Below, piece by piece: positions 18,744-27,388 of a stretch of DNA of 64,000 bases. The stretch spans positions 124,001 through 188,000 of the forward strand of contig JBGCFI010000009.1 in assembly GCA_045106855.1 (NCBI GenBank). The letters run 5' to 3'. The stretch comes from Granulosicoccus sp045106855. Its GTDB lineage: Bacteria > Pseudomonadota > Gammaproteobacteria > Granulosicoccales > Granulosicoccaceae. Position 1 is the first letter of the stretch, and the number at the start of each line of letters is the position of its first letter. The position numbers and the translations under genes were made by a program. The notes under the pieces were generated by a model, which did not search any database, had not been told where the DNA came from, and saw only the letters and a program-made list of their open reading frames with translations.

Positions 18744-19367
18744 ATGAATGCAATCTCAACAATCGAAAATCAGACCTTGGCCCTTGGTGGTATCTTCCAG
18801 TCAGTGCATATTTGCAAGTCGCTGGCAACGACTGGAACGTGCGAACAAGATGAGCTGGAAGGCACACTACGTTCTGTTCTGACGCTGAAAACAGATCGTG
18901 TAATGGACGCCTATGGTGGTCACTCTGGAACAATCGGCAGAGGTTTGAGGATCGTAAAGTCGCAACTGGGTGGGAATGCGGAATCGCGAGATATGGATAT
19001 CGCCCGATATTCCTTAGCTCTGATTCAGCTTGGCACCAATGTTCTGAACGATGCCAATACGGTCGAGCAGCTTCGTATCGGAATCAGCCGTGCACAAGCA
19101 ATGGAAAATCCCGTTACAGACCCCGATATGATTAGCAATCTGGCTAACCTTTACCGCAGTAGTATCAGCCACCTGACTCCAAGAATCATGGTCAGCGGAG
19201 ACCCCGAGTATCTGAACAACAACGAGATCGCATCAACCATCAGGTCGGCATTACTGGGCGGTGTACGCTCTGTGGTGCTGTGGCGTCAGTGCGGCGGAAG
19301 TCGCCCGAAATTGCTATTAAACCGAACGCAATATATAAAACAGGCAGATCTTTACCTGCAAGGATAA
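18744..19367 (+). CDS. hflD: HflD-family protein
   Basis: The 207-residue helical protein matches HflD along its length: LALGGIFQSVHICKSLATTG near the N-terminus, YSLALIQL in the middle and RSALLGGVRSVVLWRQCGG near the C-terminus. HflD is a membrane-associated protein that in E. coli affects lambda lysogenisation through CII; its normal cellular role is unclear. No membrane-spanning segment is obvious. The gene follows mnmA in the same direction, which supports the call. It faces the chemoreceptor gene convergently, with 82 bases between the stops and no clear terminator. Confidence 0.92.
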   Translation: MNAISTIENQTLALGGIFQSVHICKSLATTGTCEQDELEGTLRSVLTLKTDRVMDAYGGHSGTIGRGLRIVKSQLGGNAESRDMDIARYSLALIQLGTNVLNDANTVEQLRIGISRAQAMENPVTDPDMISNLANLYRSSISHLTPRIMVSGDPEYLNNNEIASTIRSALLGGVRSVVLWRQCGGSRPKLLLNRTQYIKQADLYLQG

Positions 19368-19449
19368 GAAAACTCTCTCACCGGCTTGCACGTGACCCCT
19401 ACTAGTATTTCTTGCGATAGGCCGAGCTGCCCGACACAGGGTAGCCTGA

Positions 19450-21375
19450 CTACGCAGCGCGCCGTACACCGTTATGCAAATTGCCACCCGGCTGCTTGAA
19501 CCTGTTCATCAGAGCGTTCAGCTTACCTGCCAGCTCATCCATTTGGCCAGCAGCCTGACTTACGTTCGCAGAAGACTTAAGGCTTTCAACAGATTGAGTG
19601 GATATCACTTGTATGATATCTCCGATCTCACTATTACCATGAGTTGCTTCTCTGATCTTGGAATCCATGTCGGTGGTTGTCGATTTCTGGGCCTCAACGG
19701 CGCTTGCAATTGCTGATTGAATCTCACTGATCTGTTGCACAATGGCGTTGATATCAGCAATGGACGTTACTGCCGTACCGGTATCGGACTGTATATTCGC
19801 GATGCGCTGCTCGATTTCTTCGGTAGCCCGAGCAGTCTCTTTTGCCAGATCCTTAACTTCATTGGCAACGACTGCGAATCCCTTACCAGCATCTCCAGCT
19901 CGAGCGGCCTCAATAGTCGCATTGAGGGCAAGCAGGTTAGTTTGCTCTGCAATCGAGGTAATCACCTTAACGACGTTTCCGATGCCTTGAGAAGATTTAG
20001 CCAGTTTCTGAACGTTATCACCCGTACTTTGCGCAAGGGTTACAGCCTGAGAGGCTATGGATTCGGCTTCTCTTGTCTTACTCGAGATATCTGTAATCGA
20101 CTCACTCATCTCATTGGTGCTTTCAGCCACGTCATTGACCGAGGCACGAACCTGAGTTGAGGTACTGGATGCAGACGTTGCCTGTGCCGCATTCTCTTCG
20201 GCAACACCCGTTAATTTGGAACTCAGCGTATTCAGTTCGCCAGCAGCGGAATTCAGCTGTGCAGCTGTGTCCCCAATATCAACGATACTGGTATTGAGCT
20301 GACCAAACAATCGCTCCAGAGCAACGGTAACTTGCGCAAGATCATCATCCTCAGTCGCTGCAATCTTGTAGGTAAAGTCTCCCTCGGATGCCGCCTTGAC
20401 GGCCAGTAACAAATTTTCGATACGACGTTTAAGGGCCGCACTGCTGATAGCATCCGCCTCTGCTTGCGCACGTTCAGCTGCGACACGTTGATCAGACTCT
20501 TCGCGTCGTTTACGCTCGGCAGCCTCGGCAGCTTCACGCTGGATAGACGACAAACGTTGTGATTCTTCCGTTTGCTTGCGTAGCGTCTCAGCTTCCAGTG
20601 CTTTGCAACGCAGAATATCAACTGATCGGGCAATAGCCCCGATTTCATCATCCCGCTGGCAGTAAGGCACGATCTTGTCGTAGTCACCATTAGCAATTAG
20701 TGTCGTCGCACTAGTGATTTCCTGCAGGGGCGTGGACAGCAGTCGACGAGTGACCAGAATCAATACGATTGCGAGCATGATTATCAGGCCAATCGCAACC
20801 CACACCTGATCAAGAACTCTGGCCATGGAGATATCTCTGATGATTCCCACATCATAACGAAGTAGAAAACTACCCACGCGCTGGCTCTCACCAGGTACAA
20901 CAATAGGCGTAGCAACCCAGTAGTTCGTTCCTTCTATATGTTTGAGTTGTTCGTCAGACCTGGCTGCCTTTTTCAAAAACTCTGCCTTCCAGGGCAACGG
21001 CTCGGACAACAAATGGCGACTCTCAAACGCATCTGGCGTATAACTCAAGAGACGATCACCATTTTTATCAAATATTTCTGCTTGCGCTATACGCTGATGT
21101 AACGCCAGCGGAGGATAGTTTTCCAACAAGTTTTGAACGCTCTCGGCGTCGCCATCACGCACATGCGCAGCCATTGAAGAGGACAATACGTGGGCTATCT
21201 TGCCTTTATTAAACTGCGCAACCCACATAGAACCGCCGATGTCTGCATCGGCTGCCAATAGCTCCAGAACAACAACAACGAGGGAGACGAAACCAATAAC
21301 TATAAGACCAAAGCGCTTGCCAAGAGACTTACGGTTGCTGTTTTCTTTAGTGATTGACGCGTCGCTATGAGTCAT
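19450..21375 (-). CDS. Methyl-accepting chemotaxis protein
   Basis: From the ATG at 21375 (MTHSDASITKENSNRK) the protein has 641 residues; the frame is open to 21468 but the extra 31 residues look like non-coding leader. It has a first membrane segment (about 20-40), a periplasmic sensor (about 41-180), a second membrane segment, a HAMP domain with a following helical linker rich in Ala/Glu/Arg, and the signalling domain with hairpin tip EQTNLLALNATIEAARAGDA. The tip shows it couples to CheW/CheA. Ligand is unknown. No che genes are near, so it is an orphan receptor. It ends PGGNLHNGVRRAA, without the NWETF-type CheR tether. Confidence 0.93.
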   Translation of the reverse strand: MTHSDASITKENSNRKSLGKRFGLIVIGFVSLVVVVLELLAADADIGGSMWVAQFNKGKIAHVLSSSMAAHVRDGDAESVQNLLENYPPLALHQRIAQAEIFDKNGDRLLSYTPDAFESRHLLSEPLPWKAEFLKKAARSDEQLKHIEGTNYWVATPIVVPGESQRVGSFLLRYDVGIIRDISMARVLDQVWVAIGLIIMLAIVLILVTRRLLSTPLQEITSATTLIANGDYDKIVPYCQRDDEIGAIARSVDILRCKALEAETLRKQTEESQRLSSIQREAAEAAERKRREESDQRVAAERAQAEADAISSAALKRRIENLLLAVKAASEGDFTYKIAATEDDDLAQVTVALERLFGQLNTSIVDIGDTAAQLNSAAGELNTLSSKLTGVAEENAAQATSASSTSTQVRASVNDVAESTNEMSESITDISSKTREAESIASQAVTLAQSTGDNVQKLAKSSQGIGNVVKVITSIAEQTNLLALNATIEAARAGDAGKGFAVVANEVKDLAKETARATEEIEQRIANIQSDTGTAVTSIADINAIVQQISEIQSAIASAVEAQKSTTTDMDSKIREATHGNSEIGDIIQVISTQSVESLKSSANVSQAAGQMDELAGKLNALMNRFKQPGGNLHNGVRRAA

Positions 21376-21891
21376 AAATACAATCCGTATGAGGCTGCCA
21401 AACTTAATCAGTGACAACAAAAGCTGATTCACGATAGCGGGATTAAGCAAGAACATACCGCCACTCACCTTGTCTATCGGAGAATGCTCACTGCTCTGAA
21501 GTCGGATTAGCGCACAAGCTGGTTCGGATGAGTTACATGGCCAGACAACCCCTACCTTGGCATCACGACAAACAGATCCAGAAGGGATGCTTCAATGGGA
21601 TTCAGCACGAAACACCTGTCTGAAACAATCGAGGTTATTGGCTCAAGCCAACTGATTGGCCAGCTGGTAGCCGGGCGGTGCCCGAATATAGGCAAGCCGC
21701 ACACAGAAAAATAGTGGACCCTGCCTTCCATAAAAGGCGGGACTCAATGATTGGGCAACACGTCGCTATACACAAGATGGCATAGCGTAAAGAACCGTTC
21801 ACATGTTCTCAGCAAAACTCATCGCGGCGGCTCAATTCAGCGGCTGGATAGTACAGCGACATGCTTAACTATCCAGCCGGAAAAGGTCAAA
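21376..21891. other. Intergenic region between acnB and the chemoreceptor gene
   Basis: This gap of about 500 bases holds no convincing gene. It contains small hairpins TTGGC-tcaa-GCCAA near 21636 and CGGGC-ggt-GCCCG near 21675, and the larger inverted repeat listed separately just after acnB. The receptor promoter should lie here on the minus strand, but I could not pick out clear -35/-10 boxes. Confidence 0.5.
21841..21879. repeat. Perfect 12-base inverted repeat downstream of acnB
   Basis: CGGCTGGATAGT at 21841-21852 is the exact reverse complement of 21868-21879, with a 15-base loop. It lies 13 bases beyond the acnB stop codon on the minus strand. No T-run follows on that strand, so it may be an RNA-stabilising 3' hairpin or a weak terminator. 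Confidence 0.65.
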
Positions 21892-24498
21892 CTAACTGGC
21901 TATCTGAATGGATACGGGAATATCCTTGAATTTCACTTTAGCCTCATCCGCAGACTCCTGAAAGTCCGAGATTTCGTTAAAGTTAAGGTATCGATAAATC
22001 TCATCACTCATGGCATCGAGATCTTTCACATAGTGCATGTATTCCTCAACTGTTGGTAATTTTCCAAGCAATGCAGCGACGGCTGCCAATTCGGCCGAAC
22101 TCAGATAGACAAACGCTCCTTGCCCCAGCCGGTTGGGGAAGTTTCTGGTTGAGGTTGATACAACGGTGGCACCAGGTTTCACACGTGCCTGATTACCCAT
22201 ACACAGTGAGCAGCCAGGAATTTCAAGCCTTGCACCTGCCGCCCCAAAGATATTGTAATAGCCCTCCTCCTTGAGCTGATGCTCGTCCATGCGCGTAGGC
22301 GGCGCAATCCAGAGAACGGTATCAACGTACTCGCCCGACTTCTGTATGAGTTTACCCGCTGCACGATAGTGGCCGATATTGGTCATACACGAGCCAATAA
22401 ACACTTCGTCTACCTTCGTATTCTGCACCTCGGACAAGGGTTTGACATCATCCGGATCGTTTGGACAAGCCAACAGTGGCTCCTTGATTTCCTCAAGATC
22501 GATTTCGATAATCTCGGCATATTCTGCGTCAGCGTCCGCGCTCAACAAGCTTGGGTTGGCCAGCCATTCCTCCATCTTTCGAGCACGACGCTCAAGCGTT
22601 CGCGCATCATCATAGCCTTGGTCGATCATCCAGCGAAGCAACGTAATATTGGAGGTGATGTATTCCTTTAACGGCTCGATATCGAGCTTCACTGTGCACC
22701 CACCCGCCGATCGTTCTGCGGTTGCATCAGCAAGTTCAAATGCCTGCTCAAGTTTGAGATCTTTCAGACCTTCGATCTCAACGCACTTGCCGGAAAATAC
22801 GTTCTTCTTGCCCTTTTTCTCGATAGTTAGCAAGCCTCTCTTAATCGCTGCATAAGGAATAGCATTAACAAGATCGCGAAGTGTGATTCCCGGCTGCATT
22901 TTTCCTTTGAATCGCACAAGTACAGACTCGGGCATATTCAGCGGCATGACCCCAACAGCGGATGCAAAGGCAACCAGTCCAGAGCCCGCCGGAAACGAAA
23001 TCCCCATCGGAAATCGAGTATGCGAATCTCCACCTGTACCCACTGTGTCTGGCAACAACATGCGATTCAGCCAACTGTGAATGATGCCATCACCAGGTCG
23101 CAACGATACGCCGCCCCGCGTCGACATGAAGTCAGGCAGAGTATGGTGCGTGTTGACGTCAATCGGTTTCGGGTAGGCCGCTGTGTGACAGAATGATTGC
23201 ATAACCAGATCGGCGGTAAAACCCAGGCAGGCCAGATCTTTAAGCTCATCGCGGGTCATAGGCCCGGTAGTGTCTTGAGAGCCGACAGTAGTCATCTTCG
23301 GCTCGCAATACTGACCGGGACGCACACCTTCCACACCACACGCCTTGCCCACAATCTTCTGGGCCAGGGTATATCCCTTATCGCTTGGATCATTTGCTCC
23401 GGGGCGTAAGAATACCGTACTGAATTCCAGCCCTAGCGACTCTCGTGCCCGATCAGTAAGACCTCGTCCGATGATAAGCGGGATGCGCCCACCAGCGCGG
23501 ACTTCATCGAGCAATACCTCATTGCTGAATTCGAAGGTGCTGAGCACTTCGTCGCTGCCATGACGAGTAATCTTGCCCTCGTAGGTATATATATCGATGA
23601 CATCACCCATCTCCATGGAATTGACATCACATTCGATGGGCAGAGCACCTGCGTCTTCCAGCGTATTGTAAAAAATCGGCGCTATTTTACTGCCAAGGAC
23701 AAAACCGCCATCGCGCCGGTTGGGAATAAACGGAATATCATCACCCATATGCCAAAGCACGGAGTTTGTCGCTGATTTTCTGGAGGATCCGGTACCCACT
23801 ACATCACCGACATAGGCCACCGGAAAACCTTTGGCCTTGAGCTCATCGATCTTTTCCAGTGGTTTGTCAGTCAGGCCTTCTCGTTCAAATTTGAGCATAG
23901 CCTGGGCATGTAGCGGGATGTCCGGACGTGACCAGGCGTCTACCGCAGGTGAGAGATCATCGGTATTGGTTTCACCAGGTACCTTGAACACTGACACCGT
24001 AATTTTCTCGGGAACCTTATCTTTAGCGACAAACCACTCAGCATCCGCCCAGCTTTGCATGACTGCCTTCGCAGCTTCATTACCACTTCTGGCTTTTTCC
24101 TCGACATCATGAAACGCATCAAACATCAACAGCGTATGCGACAGCGCCTTGCTCGCAGCAGGGGCAAGTTCGTCATCATCAAGAGCTGCGATAAGGGGTT
24201 GAATGTTATACCCACCCAGCATCGTACCCAGGAGCTCGACAGCGGCCACGCGGCTTACCAGAGGTGAGCTTGCCTCACCTTTAGAGATAGCCGCCAGGAA
24301 GCCAGCCTTGACATAGGCAGCCTCATCAACGCCCGCCGGTATCCGACTGGACAGCAGATGCAGGAGGAAATCCTCCTCACCTTTGGGAGGGGACTTCATA
24401 AGTTCAACAAGATCGGCGGCCTGTTGCGCATTGAGAGGCTGCGCAACAACACCTTGCGCTTGACGCTCTGCTTCATGTTGACGATAGGCTTCTAACAT
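21892..24498 (-). CDS. acnB: Aconitate hydratase B
   Basis: The 868-residue protein has the AcnB-specific order: N-terminal HEAT-like helical domain (about 1-155), the swivel domain (about 165-380) and then the catalytic domains. [4Fe-4S] ligands are in VFIGSCMTNIGHYRAAG (Cys about 702) and PGCSLCMGNQARV (about 764-769). It isomerises citrate to isocitrate in the TCA cycle and, as apo-protein, AcnB can bind mRNA in E. coli. N-terminal LEAYRQHEAERQAQG matches the family. It stands alone between uvrB and a chemoreceptor gene, with an inverted repeat after its stop. No anomaly in length or motifs. Confidence 0.97.
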   Translation of the reverse strand: MLEAYRQHEAERQAQGVVAQPLNAQQAADLVELMKSPPKGEEDFLLHLLSSRIPAGVDEAAYVKAGFLAAISKGEASSPLVSRVAAVELLGTMLGGYNIQPLIAALDDDELAPAASKALSHTLLMFDAFHDVEEKARSGNEAAKAVMQSWADAEWFVAKDKVPEKITVSVFKVPGETNTDDLSPAVDAWSRPDIPLHAQAMLKFEREGLTDKPLEKIDELKAKGFPVAYVGDVVGTGSSRKSATNSVLWHMGDDIPFIPNRRDGGFVLGSKIAPIFYNTLEDAGALPIECDVNSMEMGDVIDIYTYEGKITRHGSDEVLSTFEFSNEVLLDEVRAGGRIPLIIGRGLTDRARESLGLEFSTVFLRPGANDPSDKGYTLAQKIVGKACGVEGVRPGQYCEPKMTTVGSQDTTGPMTRDELKDLACLGFTADLVMQSFCHTAAYPKPIDVNTHHTLPDFMSTRGGVSLRPGDGIIHSWLNRMLLPDTVGTGGDSHTRFPMGISFPAGSGLVAFASAVGVMPLNMPESVLVRFKGKMQPGITLRDLVNAIPYAAIKRGLLTIEKKGKKNVFSGKCVEIEGLKDLKLEQAFELADATAERSAGGCTVKLDIEPLKEYITSNITLLRWMIDQGYDDARTLERRARKMEEWLANPSLLSADADAEYAEIIEIDLEEIKEPLLACPNDPDDVKPLSEVQNTKVDEVFIGSCMTNIGHYRAAGKLIQKSGEYVDTVLWIAPPTRMDEHQLKEEGYYNIFGAAGARLEIPGCSLCMGNQARVKPGATVVSTSTRNFPNRLGQGAFVYLSSAELAAVAALLGKLPTVEEYMHYVKDLDAMSDEIYRYLNFNEISDFQESADEAKVKFKDIPVSIQIAS

Positions 24499-24676
24499 TT
24501 GTTTTTCCTCAGGTTGTGAGCGGCGGAGCGCCCCCGGCTCATTGTAGTGTTTGATATAGCCGTCGTCATATCCATTCAGGCTCTACTGTATTTATAGGAA
24601 TTCTCAACGAGCAGGTAACGGGAACTCCTACCGCTAGCGGCCCGAACATGGCTCGAATACAGTGTTGCAAAAGGTG

Positions 24677-26761
24677 TCATGTGTTTACGGCTGGTTTGGG
24701 CGGGTGTTTTCGGGCAGTTTTCTTTTTTGGTGGCGATGCGGTTTCAATGACCTCATCTTTAAACACGCTGGCGCGAATCTGTTCAAGCTCGTCGCGCAGT
24801 TGTGCGGCTGTTTCGAATTCCAGATTACGCGCGCACTCGTACATCTGTTTCTCAAGCTGTTTCATGCGTTTTACCGCCTCGTCCACCGTCAGTTGCTCAA
24901 CACCCTTGGACGTCTGGCTTGCGACTGCGCCACGGCGTCCTCGACGCTTGTCCTTACCTGTGTCTGAGGCTTCCATGACGTCGTTGATTGCCTTCTGGAT
25001 ACCAACAGGGGTTATTCCATGTTCCACGTTGTAGGCTTCCTGCACTTCGCGGCGACGATTGGTTTCATCGATAGCTCTTTGCATAGAACCCGTCAATGTA
25101 TCGGCATACAGTATTGCCCTGCCATGCAGGTTACGCGCCGCACGCCCTATGGTTTGTATCAACGAGCGATCCGAACGCAGAAAGCCCTCCTTGTCCGCAT
25201 CCAGAATGGCCACCAATGAGACCTCCGGCATATCCAGACCCTCTCGTAACAGATTGATGCCGACCAGCACATCGAACTCACCCAGGCGAAGATCGCGAAT
25301 GATTTCACTTCGTTCCACAGTGTCAACATCCGAATGCAGGTAACGCACCTTCACACCATGATCACCCAGATAGTCGGTCAGATCTTCCGACATTCGTTTA
25401 GTGAGTGTGGTTATCAACACTCTTTCGTTTTTGGTGACGCGATCGTTTATCTCTGAAAGTACATCATCCACTTGTGTTCTGGCTGGCCGGACTTCAACTT
25501 GTGGATCAAGTAACCCGGTTGGACGCACCACCTGTTCCACCGTTGCATCGGCAAACTGTTGCTCGTACTTTCCGGGTGTTGCCGAAACAAAGATGGTCTG
25601 CGGTTTCAGAATCTCCCATTCTTCGAATTTCAAGGGTCTGTTATCAAGCGCAGAAGGTAAACGGAACCCGAAGTTGACCAGATTCTCCTTCCTGGACCTA
25701 TCCCCCTTGTACATAGCACCCAGTTGTGGGACCGTCACATGGCTTTCATCGATGAACAACAAGCTATCTTCCGGTAAATAGTCAAACAGGCAGGGAGGCG
25801 GTTCGCCCGGAGCACGTCCAGACAAGTAACGCGAATAGTTTTCGATGCCCGAGCAATAGCCAAGCTCATGGATCATTTCCAGGTCGAATTGAGTTCGTTG
25901 CTGAAGGCGCTGGGCTTCAACCAGTTTGCCAGCCGAAGTGAGCTGTTCCAGCCTTTCCCTAAGCTCGTCTTTTATTAAATCGGTGGCATCAAGTAGCCGT
26001 TGCCGAGGCGTGACGTAATGAGTCTTCGGGTAGATCGTGAGACGGGGAACCTTTCTCATGATTTCACCAGTCAACGGATCGAAGAAGCTCAGTGTTTCTA
26101 TTTCATCGTCAAACAATTCAACACGTATGGCTTCGCGTTCCGAATCTGCCGGATAGATATCAATTATCTCGCCGCGCACACGGTAGGTTCCGCGTTTGAG
26201 CTCAAGATCATTACGGTTATATTGCAATTCAGCCAGACGTCTTAGTACGTCCCGCTGATTAACCGTCTCTCCCCGCTTCAGGTGCAACACCATCTTGTGA
26301 TACTGCTCCGGATCTCCAAGGCCATAAATTGACGACACGGTGGCAACGATAATCGTGTCACGCCGTTCAAACAAGGCTTTGGTTGCCGACAGACGCATCT
26401 GTTCAATGTGTTCATTAATCGATGAGTCCTTCTCTATGAAGGTGTCACTAGCAGGTACGTAAGCTTCCGGCTGATAGTAATCGTAATAAGAGACAAAGTA
26501 CTCAACCGCATTGTTCGGGAAGAAATCCTTGAACTCGCCATACAGCTGAGCCGCCAGCGTTTTGTTAGGTGCCAGGACGATTGCGGGACGTTGCTGCCTC
26601 TGGAGAATATTGGCTATCGTGAAGGTCTTTCCCGAACCCGTGACTCCTAGTAACGTCTGATAAGCCAAACCATCATCAATGCCTTCGGACAGCGCATCGA
26701 TCGCCGCTGGCTGATGCCCGGCAGGCGAAAATCCGGTTTGAAATTCAAATAAGGACGACAT
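24677..26761 (-). CDS. uvrB: UvrABC system protein B
   Basis: The 694-residue helicase-like subunit of nucleotide excision repair has Walker A TGSGKT at 41-46, the beta-hairpin region with YYDYYQPEAYVP, LLFIDESHV, SATPGKYE, the C-terminal helicase motif QTIGRAARN and a UVR domain (about 635-670: MKQLEKQMYECARNLEFETAAQLRDEL split across its two helices) that contacts UvrC. A Lys/Pro-rich tail of about 20 residues follows. It starts at ATG 26761, 117 bases from tRNA-Asn on the other strand. I see no obvious LexA box in that short divergent gap. Confidence 0.97.
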   Translation of the reverse strand: MSSLFEFQTGFSPAGHQPAAIDALSEGIDDGLAYQTLLGVTGSGKTFTIANILQRQQRPAIVLAPNKTLAAQLYGEFKDFFPNNAVEYFVSYYDYYQPEAYVPASDTFIEKDSSINEHIEQMRLSATKALFERRDTIIVATVSSIYGLGDPEQYHKMVLHLKRGETVNQRDVLRRLAELQYNRNDLELKRGTYRVRGEIIDIYPADSEREAIRVELFDDEIETLSFFDPLTGEIMRKVPRLTIYPKTHYVTPRQRLLDATDLIKDELRERLEQLTSAGKLVEAQRLQQRTQFDLEMIHELGYCSGIENYSRYLSGRAPGEPPPCLFDYLPEDSLLFIDESHVTVPQLGAMYKGDRSRKENLVNFGFRLPSALDNRPLKFEEWEILKPQTIFVSATPGKYEQQFADATVEQVVRPTGLLDPQVEVRPARTQVDDVLSEINDRVTKNERVLITTLTKRMSEDLTDYLGDHGVKVRYLHSDVDTVERSEIIRDLRLGEFDVLVGINLLREGLDMPEVSLVAILDADKEGFLRSDRSLIQTIGRAARNLHGRAILYADTLTGSMQRAIDETNRRREVQEAYNVEHGITPVGIQKAINDVMEASDTGKDKRRGRRGAVASQTSKGVEQLTVDEAVKRMKQLEKQMYECARNLEFETAAQLRDELEQIRASVFKDEVIETASPPKKKTARKHPPKPAVNT

Positions 26762-26838
26762 GGTTCCGTAAAAGTCAGATTAATAGGCCAATTGTACCTT
26801 GCCACAGAAGATTGCTTCGGAAATTGCTTGTTACCTTG

Positions 26839-26867
26839 TTGACCTGACGCATTAATCGCACTACACT
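26839..26867 (+). promoter_or_regulatory. Sigma70-type promoter of tRNA-Asn
   Basis: TTGACC at 26839-26844 and TACACT at 26862-26867 are separated by 17 bases, ending 10 bases before the mature tRNA. The same two hexamers with the same spacing precede tRNA-Val at 40463-40491. Confidence 0.8.
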
Positions 26868-26877
26868 TCGTGCCGAT

Positions 26878-26953
26878 TCCCTGGTAGCTCAGTTGGTAGA
26901 GCAAATGACTGTTAATCATTGGGTCGGCGGTTCGAGCCCGTCCCAGGGAGCCA
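26878..26953 (+). tRNA. tRNA-Asn (GTT)
   Basis: The 76-base cloverleaf has acceptor arms TCCCTGG/CCAGGGA (26878-26884 with 26943-26949), D loop AGTTGGTAGA, an anticodon loop around TGTTAAT giving anticodon GTT, T loop TTCGAGC, discriminator G and an encoded CCA at 26951-26953. A sigma70-type promoter precedes it and an intrinsic terminator follows seven bases after the CCA, so it is a single-gene transcript. Confidence 0.97.
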
Positions 26954-26960
26954 TTTAAAC

Positions 26961-26991
26961 CCTTGTAGATGCTTGATCTACAAGGTGTTTT
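26961..26991 (+). terminator. Intrinsic terminator of tRNA-Asn
   Basis: A perfect 10-base stem (CCTTGTAGAT at 26961-26970 with ATCTACAAGG at 26976-26985) with a five-base loop is followed by GTGTTTT. It starts seven bases after the tRNA CCA end. Confidence 0.85.
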
Positions 26992-27388
26992 CCTCAATCA
27001 GATGGTTTTCACGTCTGGCCCCGCCTAATCGGCGACACTTTGGCAAATTCTGCCATCCGGCGTTTCCATCGACACAGCCATGCTACTGCTAACTTTGGCT
27101 GTCTACCTGCGCTACCCAGCAGCAAGCTTCCGGGCAATATAATCCGATATACAACTCCCTGTTAAAACCCCGAAGCCTATCCGGCAACACAATACCGGCC
27201 TAAGCTCAAGAGATTACCGTCAAGCCGGTTATGAGTGAACCAGCCCACCAGTCTCTTCGATCACACACTTTGAAGCAAGCGTCACACTGAGGTAGAACGT
27301 CACTTCCCTCCCCGGGGAGGAAAGTGATTTTGAACCATCTGGCCTCTCCTGTTATCGAGACGATCAGCATGAGAGGCCAGATCGGATC
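26992..27388. other. Intergenic region with two inverted repeats downstream of the peroxidase gene
   Basis: No gene is visible. A near-perfect palindrome lies at 27300-27325 (CACTTCCCTCCCC against GGGGAGGAAAGTG, one mismatch). A perfect 12-base inverted repeat is at 27337-27348 and 27371-27382 (ATCTGGCCTCTC with GAGAGGCCAGAT) around a 22-base loop, starting seven bases beyond the peroxidase stop. On the minus strand these would form consecutive hairpins at the 3' end of the peroxidase mRNA; neither has a long T-run on that strand. Confidence 0.6.
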
